NCBI RefSeq assembly: GCF_011074885.1
Contig: NC_054685.1
Location: 682,001-746,000 of the forward strand
DNA: 64,000 nucleotides
Direction of reading: 5' to 3'
DNA from: Brettanomyces bruxellensis
Taxonomy: Eukaryota > Ascomycota > Pichiomycetes > Pichiales > Pichiaceae
A model generated the notes under the pieces. That model did no database searches and was not told the origin of the DNA. It was given only the letters and a program-made list of their open reading frames with translations. Shown piece after piece: positions 37,328 to 47,432 of this stretch; positions within the stretch are counted from its first letter, which is position 1; every line of letters begins with the position of its first letter. The position numbers were made by a program, and so were the translations under genes.

Positions 37328-38446
37328 ATGACCACACAAGTTTTTTCGGATAAAAAGCTCACCGATGAGCAGATAGAAAAGGCTGCCAATATGAACAAGA
37401 AGCGTGAATTGGCTTGGCTTATAAAAGAGATTGTTCGTCCTCGATTACCGCAGATAAAAGAAGGGCTCAATTCATGCTTACGACAAGTCTCTGAGGACAA
37501 CGAGTCTATCTTCAAGTTACCGTTAACATCGCATAAGTCTGAAATGTTGAAAGGCACTATAAGTCGGCAAAATTACAAGATAGTTGGTCTAAACATTTCA
37601 ATTCGCGCCAAAAGTTTCAATGGTGGTACTCCCTACGATTTAAAGCTAAAAACGACCAAGAAGCCCATATTAATCCGGCAATTATTAGATTGTCATGATC
37701 GTATATACAATGCAGTGAGTGCAATAGACAAAGCTCTTGAAGCACCCGAAGTTGCGCCGCTTGTTTTCCTTTCATATATCGAAAGACTTTCACAGCATAT
37801 TTGTGCTGCCAGATTAGCACTAGACAAGCCTAATCCGGCATATATATTTCCTGAATATAGAACGCCAAGCGCGAAGTTCGAGCCTGAAATGCCTCAGCAA
37901 ATGAGTTTGGACTTTTTTGTGAATAATAGTGAACTTACGGCTGATTTTCAAAGTCTCAAACATGTCACAAAAAAGCCTTGGTGTACAATGTTAAGCCGGA
38001 GGGATAGACTTTCGTTTGCTGACCATGTTAGGGCCCAAATCTCGAAGGACAGATCCAAATCCGTGCACCAGATCATTGCCGATGAGTATCAACGTCTTCT
38101 CGACTGGAAAAAAAGACGATCTGGAATAGAAAAGACAAGTCACTTGAACGAAGCAAAAAGCCCCGGACAAAATACAAATTCCGGCACGTCATTTGGTTCG
38201 ACATTAAAATCAATGTTTGTTTCAACTGGCGATATCTCTCTTTCAACCTTGCTAAAAAGTGCAAGCAAGTATTTAGAGCAAAGTATTACTTATGTGGATA
38301 ATCGAAACGATCCATACGTGGTGCATATTCTCGAAAAGTGCGAGATGGTCACATCTGACCCAATATTGCTCTCTTTGAGCATTAAACTTGATAGTCTTGA
38401 GAAGGTCGTCCGAAGAATTCATGAAAATCTTAAGAATTGTTCGTAA
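37328..38446 (+). CDS. RAV2: Rav2/Rogdi-like subunit of the RAVE complex
   Basis: A 372-residue protein of the Rogdi/Rav2 family. Rav2, with Rav1 and Skp1, forms RAVE, which reassembles V1 with Vo of the vacuolar ATPase. The start has the family pattern of an N-terminal helical pair: NKKRELAWLIKEIVRPRLPQ then IKEGLNSCLRQV. Strands follow (KLPLTSHKSEMLKGTI, YKIVGLNISIRA), then a helix LLDCHDRIYNAVSAIDKAL and ERLSQHICAARLALDKP. The C-terminal region begins near DPYVVHILEKCE. The ATG at 37328 was preferred over upstream non-ATG codons because it directly precedes the conserved part. Its stop lies 9 bp from the stop of the convergent SPC19 gene. Confidence 0.72.
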   Translation: MTTQVFSDKKLTDEQIEKAANMNKKRELAWLIKEIVRPRLPQIKEGLNSCLRQVSEDNESIFKLPLTSHKSEMLKGTISRQNYKIVGLNISIRAKSFNGGTPYDLKLKTTKKPILIRQLLDCHDRIYNAVSAIDKALEAPEVAPLVFLSYIERLSQHICAARLALDKPNPAYIFPEYRTPSAKFEPEMPQQMSLDFFVNNSELTADFQSLKHVTKKPWCTMLSRRDRLSFADHVRAQISKDRSKSVHQIIADEYQRLLDWKKRRSGIEKTSHLNEAKSPGQNTNSGTSFGSTLKSMFVSTGDISLSTLLKSASKYLEQSITYVDNRNDPYVVHILEKCEMVTSDPILLSLSIKLDSLEKVVRRIHENLKNCS

Positions 38447-38455
38447 ATTTCGATT

Positions 38456-38773
38456 TCAACTTGATTCGGCATTTTCAATCTTGAGACGAAGAACTTCATG
38501 TTGTTTCTCGAGGTTCTTCTTTTTCTTTTCGTATAGCTCCACAAGCTCATTAAGATCTCTGACCTCCTGCACGAGTTGGGGCTTAATATAGTTATCCACG
38601 AGTTGTGTTTTCTGTTTGAGTGTAGATTCTGAAACCACATCAAAAACGCGTCGCATTCCAAAGTCCGGCTTTTCCTTTGTTGCTGCATCAATTGATTGAG
38701 TTGCTTCTTCTGCAAAGCTTAGGCAGCTCTCAAAAAGGTCTACAGTTGATTCTAGTTTTCCCGCTTCGCTCAT
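38456..38773 (-). CDS. SPC19: Spc19-like DASH/Dam1 complex subunit
   Basis: A 105-residue, mostly alpha-helical protein. It fits the Spc19 family of the DASH/Dam1 ring, which couples kinetochores to spindle microtubules. The N-terminal helix LESTVDLFESCLSFAEEAT, the signature RRVFDVVSESTLKQKTQLVD (S. cerevisiae has RVFxxVxE at the same place), a KPQLVQEV segment and a terminal coiled coil (LNELVELYEKKKKNLEKQHE) agree with the family. It is shorter than the S. cerevisiae protein (165), missing the charged C-terminal tail. The start ATG at 38773 is the only reasonable one. The match rests on pattern, not on a search. Confidence 0.65.
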   Translation of the reverse strand: MSEAGKLESTVDLFESCLSFAEEATQSIDAATKEKPDFGMRRVFDVVSESTLKQKTQLVDNYIKPQLVQEVRDLNELVELYEKKKKNLEKQHEVLRLKIENAESS

Positions 38774-39337
38774 TATGTCTCACCTAACCTATCGATTATT
38801 ATTGCTTCCGATAGAGTGCTCAAACGTATCTCTTGGTTCTTTACTCGCTCGTTTAAATTGATACCTTTTGAAAAGTACTCTCTCCGTTTGTTTGATGTTA
38901 GTGAGTTTGAGAAAGACAGAATGAGCTCTATGAATTTCTTAGTTGACCTGCATAGAAAAGGGTTGGAAATTCTTGTTTATATTACTTTATGTATAATCTT
39001 TTGATGTTTATATAGTATCCGAAGTTTTCTTGCAACAATGATGTGAATTAAGCTAATCTAGAACGTTTCGTATCTTTATTTCCATTTTTTATTTTTTCGC
39101 GTTATTTATGTCCGGTTCACCACAAATTAAACACAACTAAAATTCTTTATGTGCAATTCATTAAGATTGTAAATGCCCAAAAAATCAGAAGAAATAATCA
39201 ATGAAAAGATACTACGTAATCCAGACACTCCTGTCACTAATTTATTTGTTTATTACAGTTTTATTGCGTACTTATATATCTGAGAGCACGTTCAATCTCA
39301 ACCTTGATAAAGCAACACTTCCTTCATCAGTCGTTTT
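38774..39337. other. Intergenic region between SPC19 and the next minus-strand gene
   Basis: It holds the SPC19 promoter and the 3' end of the large gene to the right. Two short plus-strand frames (38816-39004, 39201-39395) show no family resemblance and are not called. Confidence 0.55.
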
Positions 39338-42300
39338 TCATGATCTCGTCAACATTCCAAACTCCATCCAAAGACTTTTTAAGCTTTCCAGATAGATTCC
39401 ATAAAACAAATTGAATGTATCATAATAGTCAACCACGATGTTCGTCACAAACTCTTCCATCTTATCTGTTTTATAAAACTGACCAATAAGTCCGGAATAT
39501 TCTTCTTTGGTCCCAGTAGTATTGGGAGCCTTTCCGTTATTAGAAGCTAGCTGAAGTAGATTTGAAATGGTTTTCGTGTATACTGAAGCCACGGTAAGAC
39601 TAGCTTTATTTCCATCAATATTCACTTTGATTGACTGATCTATTAGTCCCAGTATCACGTTTGTGTCAATATTTGATTCGATTAACTGCTTTTTATCACG
39701 TTTGCTCACACCGACAAGCCTGGAACCGCAATTCTCTTTAATTATACGAATAACTTGCAATTTCACAAAGCCATCAATAGAGTATATACCAGTTTCCTCG
39801 AAGTGATCAGTTAGGAAACTTTCCATTTTGGTGAAAAGATCCTGGAAATCAAAAAGGGATTTTTGTGTTTCACCAAGCTCTTTTCGAATATTTTCTGCCT
39901 TGATCAATGTTTCCTGTCCAAAATATGTGATTAATAGGACAAGTAATGCCTGAGAAAAGATAAAGCTTCTAATTCTGCCATGGATCTTTTCAAATTGAAT
40001 GGCAAAAGCTTCTGCAGGTTCCGGTAACTCTAATATATCTAAATTGGCATTGCACAGTAAGTGGATGAAAATTTCATTGAAAAATGTATAGTAGGTCTTA
40101 CACTTTGTAGCAATTTGAGTCTCTGAATTCTGCTGCTGAATGCAAAGGAAAATATTAAACAATATTGGAAGCCTGAGGTCCAGTGGAACGCTTGAAGAAC
40201 CATGAGTATTGTCAAACATGGTCACTTCAAAGGTTTTAATTCTATCTGAAACAAACAAAAGACACTCAGATATAAACTTGTTTATACCATGTATCATATA
40301 ATCTCTGATTAACTCGATAAATCTCTGAATAAAAGTACCATCTATCTTTTCATTATCCAAAAGTTTCTTGAGCTCTCTATTTTCTTCAGCCAAAAACTGT
40401 GGTACCTGTTTACTTAGAGCTTGTAGAACAGTGGTAAAGTATTTTTCGATTTTAAGACTGGAATTGTCAATCAGACCTAAAGCAGTCGATGCATTACCAA
40501 TCAAAGCTATTAACTCTCTATCTTTAGCATCGTTGGGGCCACCGACAATTGCGATTTTGCTTTGTAAAGTATCGTCTGATACTATCATCAAAGCCCTCAT
40601 GCATCTTTCAACAATCTGAACTACATCAACCAGCATGGAGTTTACTGAAGGCATGTGAGACAATTTTTCAACAGTTTCTATAACACCTTCGTTGAAAGTC
40701 TTGAGCGAGAGCCATTCCCTAAGATTCTCGACATCTGAAACATACTTATTTGCCAAATAATTGCTAAATCCTGATCTCCGGCGAATCTGTCTCCTCCTTA
40801 TTATTGGGTGCTTTGCAGTTTGACTTTTGAAATGACGCTGAAGTCGTATGATACGATGAAACTGATGGCCAGTTTTCAGAAACTTCATCGTTGATAACTT
40901 TCCCATTTCGTTAATAGCAGCATCATGGCGGTAGTCGATATAAGTTTTTATGATACTCTGTCTCCATTGAAGTAGTGAAAAGGTTGGTGGAATCAACAGA
41001 AGAGGAATACCCCATTCTTGGACCCTACTCTGACTCGAAGGTTGACTTAGAGAGGATGAATATCCGGAATAATGGTGACTACTGGAACTATCTCTATTTC
41101 CGAAAGGACTTGAACCTGTAGAACATCTAATTTCCGTTAATCCACCGTTTATTCCCTTTGCGGATTCACTATCGTATTTTCTATACATGATCTTTTCTTC
41201 TTTCAGAATATCTGATCGAAACTCTTTTTTGATATAACGTTCGCTTAGTTCTTTTAGATGTGCATTATTGGTTGCAATTGATTTCTCACATTCCTTTATA
41301 GTTAGGTCGTATTGGTTGATTATCTCATGTCCAGTGGCCAATTCCTTCAGCATCTTCAAGTATTCCAAATGTGAATCCAACTTTCCATTTACTTCTATCA
41401 AAGAAGCTGCGCTCCTGAACAAGTTTAAATATCTGAAGACTCCAAATTGCTGTATGAACTCTGTTTCGAAATGCTCGTAAAAGAAGTCCATCAGCTTCTG
41501 AGTCTCCTCTTTATCATGATTTTTATCTAATAGCTTCGAGAAGAGCGTCCACAGAGATAATGAAGTCTCGAGGATACTCTTCACAATAAAATCATAGTAC
41601 TCGTTACTTAGAAATTGACTCTTTACTATTAAATTCCTCTCACGAAGGGATTGTGAAACGTAAAACGGATCAGCGTTTTCTAACCTTGCCGCATACGTTG
41701 GAACCCGAAATGCATTTTTGTGGTAACTGTCTTCAACTAACATAGTAAGACTGTACAAAAATGAACGTGCTTCAATCGATGTTGGGCGTTCTTCAGACTT
41801 GACATCTGCATATTTAGCAGATAGATTTTCTCGCATATGATCAAATACGATGGTAATGCTATACCGAATCTTTTGCGATAAAAGAAGCTTATACATCGAT
41901 TTTAGATCCACATTCTTGTATTGCCCTGAAACATCAGAAAAAAACTGGGATTTGGACAATATTTCTATAATTTCCTCTGCCTTCACCTTATCATTATCAA
42001 TCTCCGGTAGATTCAGCTCCAATTTCTCAATTTCGTTTGTAATGTTTTGCTGTCCATCTACAAACTCTTTAACTTTAACTGAGTCTGTAAATACAAACCT
42101 CTCATTTTCTGGTGCAATTATGCTACTACCAAAGGAATTTAGGCTTTCGGAAGAATTGGTTATCATCTGGATTGTTGCACTTGCCGATAACCTACGTTTT
42201 GCGATAAACGTCTCTCTCAACTTTTCAGATGTTTCCAACTTATCTTTGACTTTTTGCTGCTTCTGCTCCTTTTGCAATCTTGTTCGTTCAATGCCAGATG

Positions 42301-42607
42301 AAATCCTGTCAAAATGAGCTGAAATACTTTTAATCTTTGATGAAAGAAAACTTTCTCTTCTTCTACTATGCTCTTTTATGTCTGTTTGAATTGCTGTTTC
42401 CTCTGTGCATATTGTTATCCCATCTTTTTGCTTTGTTTTCGAATGTTCCTGGTCACGTGTTGAGGAAAGTTGTCCATTTGTTGCTTTTGATGAATAGTAT
42501 TGATCGAGGTTACAATAAGCGAAACCTTCTGAAGCTTCATTTTTTGGTGGGGACTCTTCGTCCTGATTCGAACTAACACTGCTCCTGATGGATGGGGAAT
42601 CGCTCAT
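39338..42607 (-). CDS. Large unrecognised helical protein (1089 aa), weakly Tcp11-like at its N-terminus
   Basis: A 1089-residue soluble protein starting MSDSPSIRSSVSSNQDEESP. A Ser/Glu-rich tail is followed at about 95-150 by a strongly basic helix (SRRRESFLSSKIKSISAHFD then RLQKEQKQQKVKDKLE). That helix is reminiscent of the N-terminal helices in T-complex-11/Sok1 proteins. The body is long alpha-helical with no clear enzyme motif. It includes WRQSIIKTYIDYRHDAAINE, a basic patch PIIRRRQIRRRSGF, and many hydrophobic helices, but no membrane segment. I do not recognise the family with confidence. Sok1/Tcp11 is a guess from the basic helix. The start was placed at the ATG at 42607, before which the frame opens only with TTG. 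A Ser/His/Tyr-rich linker lies near residues 500-525. Confidence 0.7.
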   Translation of the reverse strand: MSDSPSIRSSVSSNQDEESPPKNEASEGFAYCNLDQYYSSKATNGQLSSTRDQEHSKTKQKDGITICTEETAIQTDIKEHSRRRESFLSSKIKSISAHFDRISSGIERTRLQKEQKQQKVKDKLETSEKLRETFIAKRRLSASATIQMITNSSESLNSFGSSIIAPENERFVFTDSVKVKEFVDGQQNITNEIEKLELNLPEIDNDKVKAEEIIEILSKSQFFSDVSGQYKNVDLKSMYKLLLSQKIRYSITIVFDHMRENLSAKYADVKSEERPTSIEARSFLYSLTMLVEDSYHKNAFRVPTYAARLENADPFYVSQSLRERNLIVKSQFLSNEYYDFIVKSILETSLSLWTLFSKLLDKNHDKEETQKLMDFFYEHFETEFIQQFGVFRYLNLFRSAASLIEVNGKLDSHLEYLKMLKELATGHEIINQYDLTIKECEKSIATNNAHLKELSERYIKKEFRSDILKEEKIMYRKYDSESAKGINGGLTEIRCSTGSSPFGNRDSSSSHHYSGYSSSLSQPSSQSRVQEWGIPLLLIPPTFSLLQWRQSIIKTYIDYRHDAAINEMGKLSTMKFLKTGHQFHRIIRLQRHFKSQTAKHPIIRRRQIRRRSGFSNYLANKYVSDVENLREWLSLKTFNEGVIETVEKLSHMPSVNSMLVDVVQIVERCMRALMIVSDDTLQSKIAIVGGPNDAKDRELIALIGNASTALGLIDNSSLKIEKYFTTVLQALSKQVPQFLAEENRELKKLLDNEKIDGTFIQRFIELIRDYMIHGINKFISECLLFVSDRIKTFEVTMFDNTHGSSSVPLDLRLPILFNIFLCIQQQNSETQIATKCKTYYTFFNEIFIHLLCNANLDILELPEPAEAFAIQFEKIHGRIRSFIFSQALLVLLITYFGQETLIKAENIRKELGETQKSLFDFQDLFTKMESFLTDHFEETGIYSIDGFVKLQVIRIIKENCGSRLVGVSKRDKKQLIESNIDTNVILGLIDQSIKVNIDGNKASLTVASVYTKTISNLLQLASNNGKAPNTTGTKEEYSGLIGQFYKTDKMEEFVTNIVVDYYDTFNLFYGIYLESLKSLWMEFGMLTRS

Positions 42608-44799
42608 TCCTGTTAATAAATATAATTGTTTCAAGTAACTTAAAATTTGAATGATGTTGTCTAATTAACAGTTTAGTCCTTAAATCATAGATAAACACTT
42701 TATGAATATTTATTACGGAAAAAAAAATTCAGGATTCTCCAAAAAATCCAAGTTTGTTTGCTGAAACCCGTTTTGTCTTGTCGTCCTCTCTTGTCTCGAG
42801 TATATACTATTGTTCTTTTTTCTCCATGAGTCTATTTGCGTATTATTTCTTGTTTGCGATTGCTATTTTGTTTGTTTGCTGGTATCCTTTTTGCTGATAT
42901 TTCTCTTCGTCTTGTGATTCCTTGAGTTTCTACAAAATAGTTGTTATCTCGCATTTGATTACCTGACCGGGATCAAGGTTTATTTACATGTATACATATA
43001 TATTTTTGTTTCATCATCTTCCTTTCGGTAAATTATATGTCTGTATTACATCATGAATACAACTGATCAAGTCAACTTCAGTCCTGCCAATTTTCACACG
43101 TTGCTATATATACCACTTAAGAAAGTTCTACAGTGCCAAGTGAATGCATCGTTGTACGAATCGCGAATCCATTAGTATTGCCGAAATCAATCCGACACTA
43201 AAGCATGTAACAAAAATTTAACGTGATTATTTTTTTATTTGCACAGCGGAGTCATTGACACTGAAATTGTTGACATTTTCAATGTAGGCATACGTGCTGG
43301 TGACCTATATGAAGATTATATTTAAAATTATCAACTCACTTGCTAGCCTGTCAATTTTTTTCGAAATTTTTTGCTCGCTTGTCCATGATTTTTTGTATTA
43401 CTTACCCTTGTAATTGCCTCACCATGTCAAATGATACTCAATGAATAACAAGTAAATATAGGTTATTTACGTCGTTTCTCCCGGGTTTAACAATATTCAT
43501 CCTCTGTCCCGGATGCGGCATTTTTGGTTTTTGTTTTTTTTCTTTGTTTCCAACGTTAGGTTCTCGTTCCCACGGGAGTTTTTTTTTCCCAAGCTACAAT
43601 ATCGAATAAGTTTTTTATTGTTCGGGTAACTTCTATGCATTTTTCCATTCGATCATTTCGGGTTTGAAACCTTTTCAACACGATGCATACTAAGAAAGCA
43701 ATAAGTACCACTTAAGTTTTTGAAGAAATGATACACCATAGCTATGTATCTAAACTGTAGACTCCCTTGTAAGTGTCTTAATTTGCTTGGACCAAATGGA
43801 GCATTCAAAAATAAACCACATAAAAAATGTAAAGTATAAAATGTGAACAATGGGCCCAAAGTCCAGCATAACGCAGTAGAATGCTGTCAATTCGCCGTTT
43901 GAAGTATCCCACGATGATTTTGTTCTATTAACTGATTCAAAAGTTTTATTTGTATTCACTTTAAAACTTTTCGTTGAAAATTTTTGAAGCACGGATAAAC
44001 ATCAGCATTATCCTATCGTTTCTTTTTACAAATAAAGTGGCACATTTTTTTTTTGTTCCATCCCTCTTGTTTGTAGCCGTTTTGGGCATTCTGAGCATTC
44101 CTTCCTCCCAACCGTTGTTCCATTTCATGACAATCGTCGAAAAAAAATTTAGAAAAAAATTAAAAAAATAACAAAAAAAAATAGAATTTCCTCGTACTTA
44201 ATCGGCGGACACCCCACACGTAATTTTCTTTCCTTCTTCTTTTCTATCCTGTACGAAAATAGCGATTTTATTCGACACCGTCTGTCTTTACTAATATTAA
44301 TAAATCCTTTTCTATACCACTTAACTCAAAGGTTATTTCAAGTGTTCTTTTGACCACTGTCGCAAAATTAAAAGTTCGCTTTAGTCCGATAAGATCCGCC
44401 TAGCAGGGAAGTTGGATCATTTTGCTTAGTGAACCACACTAGTTGAAAAAGCATTATTGGTTTCGACTGACACATATTTTATTTTTGCCCTATTCACAGA
44501 TTTTATTCAAATAGCATATACCTGTTTCCCTTTTCGATTTCATTTGATTTGTCCATTTCACTTCTATTCCGCTGATCCCTTCATTTGTTCTGTATTATTG
44601 TTGTTGTTGTTATCGGGAGGACGACTTCTCCATTTTTTTGCTGCTTTAAATACCTGCTCATTTCTGCACAAGTTTTCCGAGATATTTTCTGCACTCAATC
44701 ACAACTTGATCTTGTTTCACTTAGACGAGCCACATAACCACCCTTTCTTAGCGAATTCAACATATATCACACACACAGCCATCTAATGAAGCTCTGAAT
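42608..44799. other. 2.2-kb stretch without a supported gene
   Basis: AT-rich, pyrimidine-biased DNA with many T runs. Only short frames of 65-110 codons are present and none resembles a known family. It is the upstream region of both the large minus-strand gene and the broken RGS gene. No tRNA, LTR-like sequence or conserved RNA was recognised. Its size is unusual for this window, where spacers are mostly 60-800 bp. Confidence 0.5.
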
Positions 44800-46159
44800 A
44801 TGCAAACAGCAGAAAGCAAGGAGGAACAATTACAGAGTTCCACACATAAGCACAGACACAAAGATTATGTCATACCGACACTTGAGGATTTAGTCAGGAT
44901 GTCTTATCCTGAGTTTGCCTCGTGCAAAATAACAACCAGTGATATTACTGGTGGTCTCACAGTTAAAGACGGCTCATTTAGCGCGCCATACGCAAATCTA
45001 AATATCAACATTTTTTCAATCCGCAAAGATTTAGGGAATTTGTCCATCATGCCCACTGCTCTGAAAATCTGCAGTTTCTCATTGATATACATCTCTATAG
45101 CCAGATTTGGGACGACCTTGCCCGTATTAGAGGCAAAGATTATGATACTCAAAGTGTTCTTTCTTGCAATTGGAAACGAATACTTCCTTCTGAAAAGCTT
45201 CAGAAGACATTCTCGCAACTCGAGCTGGCTCGCCACTTTTCTGGATCTCATCATAAAGCATCTGCTTCTTTGGATGTTCCTTATCACCAACTGATGTCAT
45301 GTCATCTTTTTCATCTTTTGCTCCAAAAAGTACACCTAATGTTGCAATTTCCTCTGTCTCTTCACCTGTGAGAACACAGCTATCAACAGCTTCTTCTTCA
45401 GCTGCACAATCTCCTGTACCATTCATACCTGATTCAGACAAGCTTCCGTCTTCCACAAGTCCATCAGCTTCTGATAGAGTATCGGTGATTTCATCGAATG
45501 CGGCATCTGCGGTGTCTTCGGCCGCGTCAAATCTTAATGAATCTTTCAAGAATCTTGATTTGAATGATGTGAACTCAATAGTTGATCTCGATCAGTATAA
45601 CCGCAGTATCAGCAGCAAAAATGCCGAAGCAGGTTCTGGTTCTGCTGTTCCTTCAAACGCCATATTTGGCATGGATGTGAATGTCCATGCATTTCCAGAT
45701 CTTACCGGAAGTGATGCCAGTAGTGTAAAATCTGGGTCATCTGCCTCCAATAAGTCCACATCCAGCAAATCGAGCTCCTCGTCATCATTAATAATTAAGG
45801 AGGAAAAGCGCATAAAGCACGAATTGAAGCATTGTTGGAACGACATCATAAATACATACTGCAAGAAGAACTCAGTGTGTGAACTTAACTTGCCAAATGA
45901 AATTATACATTCGGTGATGATTGAGGATGGTAAGAAAAGAATTCACAACCCAAAGGCTTTGCTCAAAGCTAAGAAGTTGGTTCTTTCCTTGCTCAGGCAG
46001 AATGTGTATTGGCAGTTTATACGGAGTGCGGAATCGGATATTGCCGAACAGGAGTCGCGTGAGAATCCATCAAAGTTCTCAAATTCAAGTGTATTGGATG
46101 GACGAAATGTAATACATAATAGCAAGCAGATCAATAATAGGAGAGGACAGCGGGTATAG
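44800..46159 (+). pseudogene. RGS-domain protein (Rgs2-like), reading frame broken
   Basis: RGS proteins speed GTP hydrolysis by G-alpha; Rgs2 acts on Gpa2 in yeast glucose sensing. Three frames carry the pieces. From ATG 44800: KDYVIPTLEDLVRM, the usual lead-in helix. In a second frame (44982-45298): FNPQRFREFVHHAHCSENLQ and FLIDIHLYSQIWDDL, the RGS core with the C-x-ENL motif. In a third frame (45299-46159): a Ser-rich insert, then HCWNDIINTYCKKNSVCELN and LVLSLLRQNVYWQFIRSAES, the second half of the RGS box. The second-to-third step is explained by a perfect 5-bp tandem duplication (ATGTC ATGTC, 45294-45303). The first step is consistent with one missing T in the T run at 45011-45016. A conventional intron there is unlikely because there is no GTAWGT donor or TACTAAC. 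CTG in ENL encodes the conserved Leu. Confidence 0.72.
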
Positions 46160-47432
46160 TCTTTTATGGTACTGATGAGGGAGTCATGTGCGCTGACTCC
46201 CGTGTACCAATGCTTTCTCCAGCAATTGCAAGTCCTGAACCTCATCGGGCAGGGTTTTGCGGTTTTATGGAAGAAGCGGTCTGAAGCGGGGAGGGAAAAC
46301 GCGTATGAAAGGAAGAAAATGGAGAAGAAATGGGGGTCTGATGTCTGGCCAGTTGCATAATACAGGAATGAATAAGACTAGTGATAAATCCATAAACTCT
46401 GTTGATCAATCTGTCTCGGCGGAGGCATCGGTGAGCTCATTTGCTTCAACTTTATCGTCCGAAACATCTTCATCAACTATGATCCGACGGCAAGGTTGGC
46501 CGCATCTTTCACACACGCTTTCCCAAAAAACAAATGCCGTGTTTGATTTTGTACACGGCTTCTCGGCAAGCAAAAAGCACGAAGTGCGGAAGGTGTTACT
46601 AGAAATCGCCTCACCCCAATACTAATAGTTCGACAAGTTCTACAATAACTTCAAAGTCTAGCCTAAGTTCTAGAGATAATTTACCCGTCGATTTATCCGC
46701 AGTGAAGCTTATTCCTAATTTATCATCGTCTTCTGCTTTATCAGATCGCGTGAAGCTGCAGTCGGGTCGCATCTTTCATCATCATATGATGAGAAGTGAA
46801 TCTGCGGATTCTCGTAAATGACATCAATTTGTCACGTTTACTTGAAACTTATAGAAAATAAACTTAACGCAAAAAACCATTTATAACAAGCGTAGCATTA
46901 TTTAAACTTTATGCTGTCAAAATGTTACTTAAATAAGAATCATTGGCTGGTTAAATTGTAGCAAAGCCTAAACTCTTGATGCTCTTCTTTGGAGCTATAT
47001 CTTGCTATGTCGTGCATCCTTGCATTCTTACATAAAAAATGGCTAGGCTGAGGCTTCGCCGGCTTTTTAATTTGAACACAATGTGCATAGCGTTTTTTTT
47101 TCATTTTTTTTCTCGGTGTTCTGCAGCAAATATAATTTTCTTTGTTCGCTTTCGTCCTTGTCCTTTATTGCCAAAGTCAATTGGATAATACAAAGTTCTA
47201 TTTTTTTCTTCCCTCTTTTCTTTCTGGTATCCAGCCACACATGGTAATTTTCCTTAAGCTTTTTTTTCTTTCCCTCACCCTGTCTAATAATCTCCTTCGA
47301 GGTGAGAATAATCTCTTCTTTACCACTCTTGCATTTTTTTCTAATTAAGACCCTTCAATCTGCATTTGTTCTCAGGTAACACCAATTGGAAGAGGTTTAC
47401 AAATAGGATAGGTGACCCTTCAGTATTTAATA
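46160..47432. other. Possible broken C-terminal tail of the RGS gene, then spacer before the tricalbin
   Basis: After the stop at 46157-46159, Ser-rich coding-like text continues in changing frames. About 46160-46250 reads VPMLSPAIASPEPHRAGF. 46372-46590 includes SVSAEASVSSFASTLSSETS. 46603-46821 includes SSTSSTITSKSSLSSRDN and ends at a TGA. These could be the decayed tail of the same gene, or chance. From about 46850 to 47432 the DNA is ordinary AT/T-rich spacer and the tricalbin promoter. Confidence 0.4.

Noticed and set aside
44850..44981. An intron joining the first RGS frame to the second (acceptor at TTTAG 44981)
   Set aside because: No GTAWGT-type donor and no TACTAAC branch sequence in the interval; a frame shift explains it better.
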